DNA of 64,000 nt from Hymenobacter properus. GTDB taxonomy: Bacteria; Bacteroidota; Bacteroidia; Cytophagales; Hymenobacteraceae. Where the stretch lies: contig NZ_JADQDP010000001.1 in NCBI RefSeq assembly GCF_015694735.1, positions 620,001 to 684,000 of the forward strand, given 5' to 3'. This document shows positions 37,003-45,544 of this stretch, piece by piece. Below the pieces are notes generated by a model. That model searched no databases. It was not told the DNA's origin and saw only the letters and a program-made list of their open reading frames with translations. How positions within the stretch are numbered: the stretch's first letter is position 1; each line of letters starts with the position of its first letter. The translations under genes were made by a program, and so were the position numbers.

Positions 37003-37590
37003 CAAACTGGCTGCCATCGCCTGCAACTCCGGAAAAAACTCCCAAAAATCCGTTTCGTACGCTTCATAATTAGCCTCCAGCTCCCCCACCGCCGTTTCCA
37101 TGCCCGAACCGGCCAGGGCCCGGCGGCTCAGGCCGCTGAGGGCGCGGGCGATGCCGGCGGTTTCGGCGTAGCCCAGCAGCCAGTTGTGCTGCACCAAATG
37201 GGGGAAGAATTGCTGCACGCGGGGCGGCATTTCGGCTTCACGCGCCTGTAGTACCGCGTAAACGCGCCGAGTAAAATCTGAGAGGGTTTCGGAGGAAAGC
37301 TCCGGGAAGTTGCGAGCCAGAAAGTGGTCCAGAAACATGTCGGAAATCACGCCGGCGTACTTGCCGTAGCCGGCTTCGCGCAGGCGCTGGGTGCTGCGCC
37401 GCACCACGGGGTGCTGGTCGGTGAAGGTGTCGATGGCGCGGTGCAGGCGGATGCCGGCCTGCACGGCGGGCGGGTACTTTTCGAGCTGGCGCCCGGGCAC
37501 GGAGTCGGCAATGAACTGGCCCAGCAGCACGTCGGCGTAGGCGGGCGCAGCAGCGGAGCCGGAGAGGAAGAGGTGGGCCAGGAAATTCAT
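36979..37590 (-). CDS. Acyl-carrier-protein phosphodiesterase family (AcpH, DUF479)
   Basis: The 203-residue product starts at MNFLAHLFLSG, the family-typical N-terminus; two longer starts at 37596 and 37629 are possible but unneeded. It carries the HD-like signatures LLGQFIADSV, GIRLHRAIDTFTDQHPVV and ISDMFLDHFLARNF, whose His/Asp residues bind metal. AcpH removes the 4'-phosphopantetheine group from ACP. The gene overlaps the convergent lipoprotein gene by 24 bases. Confidence 0.88.
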   Translation of the reverse strand: MNFLAHLFLSGSAAAPAYADVLLGQFIADSVPGRQLEKYPPAVQAGIRLHRAIDTFTDQHPVVRRSTQRLREAGYGKYAGVISDMFLDHFLARNFPELSSETLSDFTRRVYAVLQAREAEMPPRVQQFFPHLVQHNWLLGYAETAGIARALSGLSRRALAGSGMETAVGELEANYEAYETDFWEFFPELQAMAASLLAGSNQS

Positions 37591-37705
37591 TGGCATAGCA
37601 ACCGGAAAGTCGGCCGTAAGTCTAACCAATTGGAAACAACTGCCGCCCGGGGCCGTAAACCAAGCACTTTCCTATCCTCACCGTTTCCCTTAACACCCCA
37701 CTCCC

Positions 37706-38215
37706 ATGGCCGACCAAGTTGCCGTAAGCCACGACGTAACCAAACTCGTCGAGAAAATCAAGGACATCAAAATTGCGATGATGACCACCATCGAGAACGG
37801 CAATGAGCTGCACTCGCGCCCCATGTATACCTCCCAGCCCGAGCAGGATGGCACGCTGTGGTTTTTCACCGAAAAAGATTCGCAGAAAGTAGACGAGCTA
37901 CATCAGGACCGCCACGTCAGCCTGGGCTATTCCAAGCCCGACGACAACCTCTACGTGGCCATCACGGGCACGGCCCAGGTGGTGACCGACCAGGCCAAAA
38001 TCAAAGAGCTGTGGAGCGAAGGTCTGCGCGGCTGGTTCCCCAAAGGCTCCGACGACCCGAACATTGCCCTGCTAAAGGTGACCATCACCAAAGGTGAGTT
38101 CTGGGATTCGCCCAACTCCACCCTACTGCGCGCCTACACCTACGCCAAAGCCGTCATTACTGGCGAACGTGACCAGCCCAGCGCTGACCGCCAATCGGTA
38201 GTCATTCCCAAGTAG
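37706..38215 (+). CDS. Pyridoxamine 5'-phosphate oxidase-like general stress protein
   Basis: The 169-residue protein is of the split-barrel flavin-binding fold (general stress protein 26 type). Signatures are IAMMTTIENGNELHSRPMYT, DGTLWFFTEKDSQKVDEL and HVSLGYSKPDDNLYVAITG. It likely binds FMN or F420-like cofactor in the cytoplasm; the substrate is unknown. The rest of the fold (LWSEGLRGWFPKGSDDPNIA) matches stress-protein relatives. A terminator follows at 38239. Confidence 0.85.
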   Translation: MADQVAVSHDVTKLVEKIKDIKIAMMTTIENGNELHSRPMYTSQPEQDGTLWFFTEKDSQKVDELHQDRHVSLGYSKPDDNLYVAITGTAQVVTDQAKIKELWSEGLRGWFPKGSDDPNIALLKVTITKGEFWDSPNSTLLRAYTYAKAVITGERDQPSADRQSVVIPK

Positions 38216-38238
38216 TATCGCGCCAGCCGCGGTTTGCG

Positions 38239-38269
38239 AAAAGGCCGGAAGCAATTCCGGCCTTTTTTT
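38239..38269 (+). terminator. Terminator after the PPOX-like gene
   Basis: AAAGGCCGGAA and TTCCGGCCTTTTTTT pair around a GCAA-type loop, with a T run. Confidence 0.88.
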
Positions 38270-38287
38270 GTTGATTGAAACCTTAAT

Positions 38288-39010
38288 ATGCCGCTCACCA
38301 CCCTCACTGTTTTCACTTTCCGCCCGGGCCATGCGCGCTGGGCCCTGGCTCAGATGGGCACGGCTCCGCCCCAACTTAAGCGGGTGCCGGGCCTTCGGTT
38401 TTTCAAGCTGATGGGCAGCGGGGCCAACAATGGCTTTGGCTTTTGGCCCAACCTGCGGCGCTACGGCTTCATGGCCGTATGGGACGACGCCGCGGCAGCC
38501 GAGGCATTTTTTGCTCAGCACCCGCTCTGGGCGGCTTATCAGCAGCGTAGCGCCGAAACCTGGACGGTACACCTCGCGCCCCTCAAGGCCCAAGGCTTGT
38601 GGGACGGCCAGGCGCCGTTCCAACCCACCGCAGCCACCAACGAGCCCGGCCCTGTGGCCGTGCTCACGCGCGCCAGCATCCGCTGGCGCAAAACGCCGCG
38701 TTTCTGGCAGTTTGTGGAGCCTACCAGTGCGGCGCTGGCCCAGGCCGTGGGCGTGCGGGCAGCCATTGGCCTGGGAGAGTTGCCGCTGGTACGGCAGGCC
38801 ACGTTCAGCGTGTGGGAATCGGCCCGGGCCATGCAGGAATACGCCTATAAGGACGCACGGCACCGCGAGGTTATCCAGCTCACGCGACGCGAAAAATGGT
38901 ACGCCGAAGAGCTGTTTGCGCGCTTCCAGGTGCTGAGCAGCACGGGCACCCTCGACGGCGTAGAGCCGCTGGCCGGGTTGCTTTCACCTATTCAATCATC
39001 TAGCCGGTAA
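38288..39010 (+). CDS. Spheroidene monooxygenase (CrtA)-like protein
   Basis: The 240-residue product follows the CrtA-like family in Bacteroidota: LTVFTFRPGHARWALAQMGT, FFKLMGSGANNGFGFWPN, YGFMAVWDDAAAAEAFFAQH, VAVLTRASIRWRKTPRFWQF, ATFSVWESARAMQEYAYKDA and EKWYAEELFARF. Photosynthetic CrtA is an oxygenase acting on carotenoids. In non-photosynthetic Bacteroidota the activity of relatives is unclear and could be a ferredoxin-like ABM-domain monooxygenase. No carotenoid genes lie in the window. The end overlaps the following minus-strand gene by 19 bases. Confidence 0.75.
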   Translation: MPLTTLTVFTFRPGHARWALAQMGTAPPQLKRVPGLRFFKLMGSGANNGFGFWPNLRRYGFMAVWDDAAAAEAFFAQHPLWAAYQQRSAETWTVHLAPLKAQGLWDGQAPFQPTAATNEPGPVAVLTRASIRWRKTPRFWQFVEPTSAALAQAVGVRAAIGLGELPLVRQATFSVWESARAMQEYAYKDARHREVIQLTRREKWYAEELFARFQVLSSTGTLDGVEPLAGLLSPIQSSSR

Positions 39011-40611
39011 TGCTTCACCCAACCCAGGGCGTTGTTGGTTAGCTCGGGGTGCGCGTCGGGCTGTGTGGCAAGGCCGCCCGATTCTGTAGCAGCTGCGTTG
39101 CTGGTGTATAAAGTAAAGCCGGGCGAAGGCCCGGCCGTGGCTTTAGAACCTGCCAAAGAATGTATAGTAATCTGATTTTGGCCCAGGCCGCCGTAGATGC
39201 CCACCCGCACCCCCACGGCCGCATCGGGCGCAATGCGAAATTCATCATCGCCGGCAAGGCCGTACAGGTTCAGCTGCTTGGTGGTTTGCGGGTCGTACAC
39301 GCGTTCCAGTATCAGGCTGTCTGCTTGGTTTTTCCGGATGGCCAGCAGCTGCACCCGCAGGCGGCCCGGCCCTGCGCCGCTCAGCACAAACCGCTCGGCG
39401 TGGTCGGTGCCCACCACCCAGGCCTCGGTGCTTAGAATTTCGAAGTACCGCTGCGCTACCGCCGCCAGCTGGGCCCGGCGGGCACGCAGCAACGGCGCCA
39501 GTTCTGCGGCAATAACGGCCCGGGTTTCGGCCGGGCCGGCTTTGAGTGCCTCGTCAATCACTGCATCGCTAAGGCGTTTTTGCAACGAATCGGCTTCGGC
39601 GCGAAAATCAGCGGAACTGAGGGGGCTCAGCAGGGTGCGGTCGAGGTTGCGGGCGGTGATGGTGAGGGCGTCCACATTGCTCAGCCGCATGGTGGTGTGG
39701 AAGCTCTGAAACTTAGTCAGAAACCACGACAGCACCCGCGTCAGCACCCCGTCATCGAACCGAAAAAACGCCTGGTCCCGGTCGCGCGGAATGGGCCGAA
39801 AACGGGTGCCACCGGGCCCGGGGAAGCTGGCCCAGCGCCACTGGTCTTCGCGCCGGCTCCAGTCGCCCAGCCACATATCAAGCAGGCGAGCCCGCAAAAA
39901 AGCGTGTGGGTCGACGCTGGCATTCGGCCGTTTTCGCAGCACCGTGAGCAAGTGTCGGCTGTTATAGATGGCCGGCGAGAAGCCGAAGCTGTGGGCGTGC
40001 CGCTGGTCGCCCTCAGGGCGCTCTTCCAAGAGGTAAAGAGCGTTGGCGTAGCTGGCCCGGAATTGCCCAAGAAAGGGGTCGTCGGGCAGATACACCAGGC
40101 GCGGATTGGCGTGGTACACGCCGGCGGCGGCCGCCAAGCGGGCGGCCACGTAGGCACCGTAGGGCAGCGTGGCGCTGGTTTGGTCTTTCATGAGGCCGCG
40201 CAGCAGGTTGCGCTTCCAGCCCACGGGCAGGGCCGCGCTCATGTCCTTATCGATGGAGCGCAGCACAAACTGGTAGCCTTTGGTTGTGCGCAGGCGCAGG
40301 GTGCGGCTTTGGTAGCTGCCCCCGGCGCGGAGGGGCAGTAGGCTGTCGCGCTCGGCCGAGGCCAGGCGCAGCACCGGCGCCGTCACGGGGGTGTTCCAGA
40401 TGCCGCGGTAGTGCTGGCCCCAGAAGAACCGCCACACGGCCCCGCGGGCGTACTGCGGCCCGGCCGGCACCCGCACCGAGGTCGAATCGGCATCCCAGTG
40501 CACGGCGGCCGGCCGGGCCGGGGCCGGGCTACTACACGCCGTAAGTTGCTGCGCCACAAGGCCCCAGGCCCCGCAAAAAATCCAGGTGCGCAAATTCACA
40601 AACCCAAGCAT
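38992..40611 (-). CDS. Putative kinase-like lipoprotein, paralogue 1 (DRH motif lost)
   Basis: Start placed at MLGFVNLRTWIFCGAWG, giving a lipobox (QLTAC) and 539 residues. It belongs to the same family as the two following proteins. Shared features are a glycine hairpin GGSYQSRTLRL (near residue 96), QFVLRSIDKD (~120), LPYGAYVAARLAAAAGVYHA, RARLLDMWLGDWSRREDQW (~240-258), IPRDRDQAFFRFDDG and a C-terminal LYGLAGDDEF and IYGGLGQNQI. I read these as an atypical kinase N-lobe, catalytic loop and metal-binding loop, like Fam20 or HipA. Here the DRH of the paralogues reads SRR, so activity may be lost. Family function unknown. Confidence 0.65.
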   Translation of the reverse strand: MLGFVNLRTWIFCGAWGLVAQQLTACSSPAPARPAAVHWDADSTSVRVPAGPQYARGAVWRFFWGQHYRGIWNTPVTAPVLRLASAERDSLLPLRAGGSYQSRTLRLRTTKGYQFVLRSIDKDMSAALPVGWKRNLLRGLMKDQTSATLPYGAYVAARLAAAAGVYHANPRLVYLPDDPFLGQFRASYANALYLLEERPEGDQRHAHSFGFSPAIYNSRHLLTVLRKRPNASVDPHAFLRARLLDMWLGDWSRREDQWRWASFPGPGGTRFRPIPRDRDQAFFRFDDGVLTRVLSWFLTKFQSFHTTMRLSNVDALTITARNLDRTLLSPLSSADFRAEADSLQKRLSDAVIDEALKAGPAETRAVIAAELAPLLRARRAQLAAVAQRYFEILSTEAWVVGTDHAERFVLSGAGPGRLRVQLLAIRKNQADSLILERVYDPQTTKQLNLYGLAGDDEFRIAPDAAVGVRVGIYGGLGQNQITIHSLAGSKATAGPSPGFTLYTSNAAATESGGLATQPDAHPELTNNALGWVKHYRLDD

Positions 40612-40895
40612 AAACGATGGTAGACAGCGGCGCTGCCCAAAACACAAAGGAGCTGGGCCGTAGCACCTGCTTCGGGTATAGCGCAAAACCGGCGGCTACG
40701 GTTGTGCCGCCCGAAGTGTTTTGTGGCGGCTTGGCGGCACAGGGCATGTCCTGCTACCCCGTTGGTACCCGCCGCAAGTGCGCTGCTCCACCGGCGGGCG
40801 AAGGCAAGCCACGCCCTGCGCATTCCAAGATGCAACGGCCGACCTTTCGCGCCAGCTTGCGTTAAAGGCCTGTATCCGCCCATCTTTTTGCCTGA

Positions 40896-42536
40896 ATGCT
40901 GCACTTGTTTTTTTGTTTGCCTCCGCGGAGCCGGCGCCTGCTGGCCGCGCTGGGGGTGGGGCTCGTGGTCACTACCGGCTGCGCGCGCCGCAACTTCTTT
41001 CAGCCCGATGCCCGCGTGGGGCCCGGCAGCGCGGCGGCCCTGCCCGCCTCGGCCGACTCGGTGCTAGCCACGGCCGGCCGCCAGTACAACCGCCACTCGG
41101 GTTTCTACTGCTTATTCTGGGGCCGGCACTACCGGCGGGTGTGGGCCGCGCCAGCCACGGTGCCGGTGCTGCGCCTGGCCTCGGCCGCGCCGGGTGGCCT
41201 GAAGTTCGACAAAGCCGGCGGTGGCTACCAGAGCATCAGTGCCACCCTGGTGGGCCGCCAGAAGCGCGAGTACGCCCTGCGCGCCCTCGACAAAGACCCG
41301 CAAAAAACCCTGCCCAAAGTGCTGCGCCCCACCTTTGTGCTGAGCGTGGTGCGCGACGCCACCTCGGCCGCCATGCCCTACGGCGCCCTCACGGTGCCGC
41401 CGCTGGCCCAGGCGGCGGGCGTGCCCCACACCCGCCCCCACCTGGTATATGTGCGGCCCGACGAAACCGGGTTGGGCTCGATGTCGGAGCGGTTTCGGGG
41501 CAAGGTGGCGCTGCTGGAAGAGAAGTACGAGGAGCTGGCCTCGGCCACGCCCGACCTAGCCGGCACCACCAATTTTGTGGGCGGCGAGAACGTGCTGAAG
41601 AAAATGTACTTCAACCCCGGTCACTACATCGACCAGCCCGCCTTCCTGCGCGCCCGGCTGCTCGATATCTGGCTCGGCGACTGGGACCGGCACGAGCGGC
41701 AGTGGGACTGGGCCGAATTCGAGGAGGCCGGCGGCCGGGTGCGCTACCGCAGCATTCCCAAAGACCGTGACCAAGTGTATTTCCGCTTCGACGACGGCCT
41801 GGTGCCGTGGCTGGCCTCGCGGCGCTTCATTGCACCGCAGTTCCACACTTTTCACGCGCACTACGGCTACATGCCGGGCCTGGTATTTCAAGCCGAATTT
41901 ATCGACCAGCACGGGCTGTCGCAGCTCCGGCGGGCCGACTTCCAGCGCATGGCCGCTGACTTGCAAAAGCGCCTGCCCGATTCGCTTATTGCGCGGGCCA
42001 TGCGCCGCCTGCCGCCCGCCGTGTATGCCCTCGAAGGGCAGCGCCTGGGCAGCCGCCTCCAGGCCCGGCGCGAGGCCCTGGCCCAAGCCGCCGATGCCTT
42101 TTACCTGACCCTGGCCCGCAAGCCCAACCTGGGGGGCACCGCCCAGGCCGACCGCTATGTGGTGCACCGCTACCCCGATTCGACCACGGTGCAAATCTTC
42201 ACCGCCGCGCACCACCTGCCTACCACGGCCGATACGCTGCGCTTCCGGCGCACCTACTTCCACAACGAAACGCACCAGCTGACTCTCGACGGGCTGGGCG
42301 GCGACGACGTGTTTGAGGTGCACACCACCGGCGCGGGGCGTGCCCTGCCGCTACGCCTTTATGGCGGCGAGGGCCGCAACCAGCTGCTGCCCGAAGGTAG
42401 CGCCGGGCGCCTGCGGTACTACCCGCAGGAATCGTCCAACTTTTCGGCGGTGGAGCGGGGGCAGCCTTACCTCTCGCGCCGGCGCCATACACCCGTCGAG
42501 CGGGGAGTCGGCAGCAACACCGACGATAAAAATTAA
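40896..42536 (+). CDS. Putative kinase-like lipoprotein, paralogue 2
   Basis: The 546-residue lipoprotein (lipobox VVTTGC) has GGGYQSISATL (near residue 108), ALRALDKDPQ (~131), MPYGALTVPPLAQAAGVPHT, RARLLDIWLGDWDRHERQW (~255-270), SIPKDRDQVYFRFDD and a C-terminal TLDGLGGDDVFEVH and RLYGGEGRNQLLPEG. GDWDRH followed 25 residues later by KDRD resembles the catalytic and metal loops of Fam20C-type kinases (GN-DRH-...-LDNG). The GG hairpin and the K of LDKD would be the nucleotide-binding lobe. This is inference; such regions also occur in long Bacteroidota phosphatase/BamA-like proteins. Divergent from paralogue 1, upstream of paralogue 3 by 73 bases. Confidence 0.7.
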   Translation: MLHLFFCLPPRSRRLLAALGVGLVVTTGCARRNFFQPDARVGPGSAAALPASADSVLATAGRQYNRHSGFYCLFWGRHYRRVWAAPATVPVLRLASAAPGGLKFDKAGGGYQSISATLVGRQKREYALRALDKDPQKTLPKVLRPTFVLSVVRDATSAAMPYGALTVPPLAQAAGVPHTRPHLVYVRPDETGLGSMSERFRGKVALLEEKYEELASATPDLAGTTNFVGGENVLKKMYFNPGHYIDQPAFLRARLLDIWLGDWDRHERQWDWAEFEEAGGRVRYRSIPKDRDQVYFRFDDGLVPWLASRRFIAPQFHTFHAHYGYMPGLVFQAEFIDQHGLSQLRRADFQRMAADLQKRLPDSLIARAMRRLPPAVYALEGQRLGSRLQARREALAQAADAFYLTLARKPNLGGTAQADRYVVHRYPDSTTVQIFTAAHHLPTTADTLRFRRTYFHNETHQLTLDGLGGDDVFEVHTTGAGRALPLRLYGGEGRNQLLPEGSAGRLRYYPQESSNFSAVERGQPYLSRRRHTPVERGVGSNTDDKN

Positions 42537-42609
42537 CCAAACCGCGCCAGCGCCGTGGCTTTTTTCGGCCCAGCGCCGTTCAATGCTCAGCTAACTTTTT
42601 ATTCCGCTT

Positions 42610-44154
42610 TTGCCCACGCTTCGCTTGCGCACTTCTTTTCATCTGGCGGGCGTTTTGGCCGCGTTGCTCCTGAGCACGGGCTGCGTACGCCGCCAGTTTT
42701 TTCAGCCCGATGCCCGGCTCGACGCTTCCCAGCCACTGCCGCTCACGGCCGACAGCGTGCGCGGCGCCACGGCCGGCCGCCAATACGCCCGGCACGGCAG
42801 CCTCTATAACGCGCTAGTGGGCCAGCACCACCGCCCCACATGGGCAGTGCCGGTTTCGGCCCCGGTGCTGCGGCTGGGCACAGTGCTGCCCGGCGGCCTG
42901 AGCCCCGGCAAAGTGGGCGGTGGCTTTAACAGCACCAGCCTGAACCTAGCCGCCTCCGACGGCCGCAGCTACGTGGTGCGCACCGTCGACAAAGACCCCG
43001 TTCGGGCCACGCCACAGGTACTGCGGGGCACGTTTTTGGTGAACGTGCTGCGCGACAACATTTCCTCCACTAACCCTTACGCTGGCCTAGTGGTGCCGCC
43101 GCTGGCCGAGGCGGCGGGGGTGCCGCATGCCAACCCCCGCCTGTTCTACGTGCGGGCCGACGACCCGGCTTTTCAAACCGATTCGCTGGTGCACTTCCGG
43201 GGCCAGCTGGCTTTCTTGGAGGAAAAAGCGGCCCCGCTCCAGCCGGCGCCGGCAACCGTCGTCAACAGCACCAAGGCCTTTGCAGCGGTTTTTGCCAGCC
43301 CCACCCACCGCATCGACCAGCCGGCCCTGCTGCGCGCCCGCCTACTAGATGGATGGATGGGCGACTGGGACCGGCACCCCGGCCAGTGGAGCTGGGCCCT
43401 GAGTCGCCCCGGCCGCGGCGGCCGTGTCACCCTCACTGCCCTGCCCAAGGACCGCGACATGGTGTTCTACCGCCTCGATGACGGGGCACTGGGCTGGCTG
43501 GTGGGCCACTTGTTTCTGCGCCATTGGGTCACGTTTGCGCCGCGCTACAAGCACCCAGCCGGCCTGATGAGTTCCGGCCACTACCTCGACCAACGCGGGC
43601 TCAATGAGCTCAATCGAAACCAGTTCCGGTCTGCCGCCCAAGACTTGCAGCGCCGCCTGCCCGATTCGCTCATCACCCGGGCCCTGCACCAGCTGCCTCC
43701 CACCGCTTTTGCCCTCGAAGGCCCGCGCCTCGGCGCCGCGCTGCAAGCCCGGCGGAATAAGCTACCCGCGCTGGCCGATGACTTTTACCTACTGCTGGCC
43801 AAGCGCCCGTGCATAGGCGGCACGGCCCAAGCCGAGCGGTTTCTCATCCAGCGCTACGCCGATTCCACGGTGGTATCCGTGCAGCTCGTATCAGCCTCGG
43901 CTGCCGCGGCGCCCTTGTACCGCCGCGCCTTCCTGCCTGCCGAAACGCGCCGCATTGACCTGGAAGCGCTGGCCGGCGATGACGTGGTTATTGTTGAAAA
44001 CCATGCTGTACGTGGCGTTAGTAAGCCCCAAATTCGCGTTTACGGCGGTACAGGCCAGGACGACTTGAAGGCTGCCAACGGCCATCACGGAATCCGCTTC
44101 ATCCAGGAAAGCGCCCCAGCAAAGCGGGCATATGACAAGCCGCCGGAGGAATAA
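42610..44154 (+). CDS. Putative kinase-like lipoprotein, paralogue 3 (TTG start)
   Basis: A TTG start at 42610 is chosen because an in-frame stop lies 16 bases upstream and the signal peptide with lipobox (LLLSTGC) begins here. The product has 514 residues. Motifs in order are GGGFNSTSLNL, VVRTVDKDPV, PYAGLVVPPLAEAAGVPHAN, GWMGDWDRHPGQWSW, LPKDRDMVFYRLDD, and a C-terminal ALAGDDVVIVEN and RVYGGTGQDDLKAAN. It shares with paralogue 2 the mature start RRQFFQPDARLD. The layout suggests tandem duplication. A TAACTTTTT stretch just upstream may be the promoter. The kinase-like reading is an inference. Confidence 0.68.
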   Translation: MPTLRLRTSFHLAGVLAALLLSTGCVRRQFFQPDARLDASQPLPLTADSVRGATAGRQYARHGSLYNALVGQHHRPTWAVPVSAPVLRLGTVLPGGLSPGKVGGGFNSTSLNLAASDGRSYVVRTVDKDPVRATPQVLRGTFLVNVLRDNISSTNPYAGLVVPPLAEAAGVPHANPRLFYVRADDPAFQTDSLVHFRGQLAFLEEKAAPLQPAPATVVNSTKAFAAVFASPTHRIDQPALLRARLLDGWMGDWDRHPGQWSWALSRPGRGGRVTLTALPKDRDMVFYRLDDGALGWLVGHLFLRHWVTFAPRYKHPAGLMSSGHYLDQRGLNELNRNQFRSAAQDLQRRLPDSLITRALHQLPPTAFALEGPRLGAALQARRNKLPALADDFYLLLAKRPCIGGTAQAERFLIQRYADSTVVSVQLVSASAAAAPLYRRAFLPAETRRIDLEALAGDDVVIVENHAVRGVSKPQIRVYGGTGQDDLKAANGHHGIRFIQESAPAKRAYDKPPEE

Positions 44155-44179
44155 GGAAAAGTGCGGAGCCCGGCGAGGT

Positions 44180-44253
44180 TGTAGCGTGGACGCTGCGAGT
44201 CCGCGCCGGGGCGAACATCTGCCCATGCGCGGACTCGCAGCGTCCACGCTACA
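44180..44253. repeat. Family-C palindromic repeat, downstream of topoisomerase IB
   Basis: TGTAGCGTGGACGCTGCGAG and CTCGCAGCGTCCACGCTACA are perfect complements, and TCCGCGC pairs with GCGCGGA further in. The same arms recur at 45446-45522 on the other side of the gene. Confidence 0.93.
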
Positions 44254-44259
44254 GCTTCG

Positions 44260-45381
44260 CTACGCCTGCTCCAGCATTTTCAGCACCAGCCGCTCCACGG
44301 GCGACAGCAGGTCCCCGGCCTTAGCTTCGGCGTCGTGCTTGCGCAGGTATTCGATGAGCTGGCCCGACTTGAACAGCTCCACCACTTGGGGGTGAATGTA
44401 GTATTTCGAGCACACCGTGGGCGTGTTGCCCAGGCCAGTGGCGACTTCCTTAACTGCCTTCTTCACCACTTTTTCGGGGGCTAGGTCGGGCTCCCCTTGC
44501 AGTACCGCTTCAAGGCACTCCACCATTTTCACAGTGCCGCCCCAGGTACGGAAGTCTTTGGCTGAGAGCTGGAGGCCGGTGTGGCGGTGCAGGTACTCGT
44601 TAACGTCGCCCGATTCGAGGGCGTGGCGCTGGCCGTCGGCCGTGTAGTACTGAAACAGGTGCTGGCCGGGAATCTCTTTGCACTTGCGCACCAGCCGGGC
44701 CAGGCGGGCGTCGTGCAGGGTCACGTCGTGGGCCACGCCTTTCTTGCCCACGAAGTTGAATCGCACGTCGGCCCCATCAATAGCTACGTGCTTGTCTTGC
44801 AAGGTACTCAGGCCGTAGCTGGGCTTGGTTTTGCCGTTTTTCTTGGCGTATTCCTTGCTGCCCACGCGGATAAACGATTGGTCCATGAGCGTGAGCACGA
44901 GGGCCACCACTTTCTCGCGGTCGAGGTCGGGGCGCTTCAGGTCTTTGCGAAGCTGCTCGCGCAGGGGGGCCAGCTTTTCGCCGAAGGTGCGCAGCCGCGA
45001 AAACTTGGTGAGGCTGCGCATCTCGTCCCAGGCCGGGTGGTAGCGGTACTGTTTTCGGCCGAGCGTGTCGTGGCCCGTCACCTGCAAGTGAGTGTTGGCT
45101 GAGGGCGAAATCCAAACGTCCGTCCAGGCCGGCGGAATCACGAAGCTGCTGATGCGGGTCAGCGTTTTATCATCGGTTATTTTTTCGCCTTTTGCGTCAT
45201 AATACGCAAAATGGCCTGCCCGTGTAGGCTTGCGGCTGATGCCCTTGCCCTGGTCGGTGGCATAGCGCAGGCCCGCCATCTCGGCCTGGCGGGCGGGGTC
45301 TTTGTACACAATGTGGGCCTCTTCCTGCGGGAGAAGCTTTTTCTTACGGGTTTTGGGATGAGCAGCAGTGGCGGTGGACAT
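44260..45381 (-). CDS. Type IB DNA topoisomerase
   Basis: The 373-residue protein has the bacterial/viral TopIB core. The N-terminal part reads GKGISRKPTRAGHFAYYDAK; further on come IPPAWTDVWISP, YRYHPAWDEMR, DQSFIRVGSKEYAKKNGKTK, GKKGVAHDVTLHDARLARLV, DFRTWGGTVKMVECL and the catalytic Tyr in VCSKYYIHPQVV. It relaxes DNA by nicking one strand through a 3'-phosphotyrosine bond. The start at 45381 is preferred over the longer reading, which runs through a hairpin repeat. Palindromic family-C repeats lie on both sides. Confidence 0.93.
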   Translation of the reverse strand: MSTATAAHPKTRKKKLLPQEEAHIVYKDPARQAEMAGLRYATDQGKGISRKPTRAGHFAYYDAKGEKITDDKTLTRISSFVIPPAWTDVWISPSANTHLQVTGHDTLGRKQYRYHPAWDEMRSLTKFSRLRTFGEKLAPLREQLRKDLKRPDLDREKVVALVLTLMDQSFIRVGSKEYAKKNGKTKPSYGLSTLQDKHVAIDGADVRFNFVGKKGVAHDVTLHDARLARLVRKCKEIPGQHLFQYYTADGQRHALESGDVNEYLHRHTGLQLSAKDFRTWGGTVKMVECLEAVLQGEPDLAPEKVVKKAVKEVATGLGNTPTVCSKYYIHPQVVELFKSGQLIEYLRKHDAEAKAGDLLSPVERLVLKMLEQA

Positions 45382-45445
45382 AGAACTGAGAACAGAACGG
45401 GAATTCAAGGTTGAGCTTCTACGCAAAAGGAGGCTGAGCGGCTGG

Positions 45446-45522
45446 CTGTAGCGTGGACACTGCGAGTCCGCGCCTGGTAGAACGTTCCGGCATGCGCGGA
45501 CTCGCAGAGTCCACGCTACAGC
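45446..45522. repeat. Family-C palindromic repeat, upstream of topoisomerase IB
   Basis: TGTAGCGTGGACACTGCGAG and CTCGCAGAGTCCACGCTACA pair with one mismatch and extend outward through GAGCGGC. Unlike most repeats here it lies between two divergent genes. Confidence 0.9.
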
Positions 45523-45532
45523 CGCTCGGCCG

Positions 45533-45540
45533 TAGGTTTG
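45533..45540 (+). promoter_or_regulatory. -7 box TAGGTTTG directly before the start codon
   Basis: Exact match to TAnnTTTG four bases before the ATG of the App1-type gene, and just outside the family-C repeat. A -33 TTG is not seen. A leaderless transcript is likely. Confidence 0.5.
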
Positions 45541-45544
45541 CCCC

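Noticed and set aside
40617..40865. 82-codon frame between the divergent kinase-like genes, and a 102-codon frame opposite (40596-40904)
   Set aside because: Composition and lack of domains suggest intergenic sequence; the two frames lie on opposite strands across the same gap.
44180..45522. Composite transposon carrying topoisomerase IB
   Set aside because: Flanking repeats are palindromic and short, with no transposase and no visible target duplication. The flanking is reported as an observation only.
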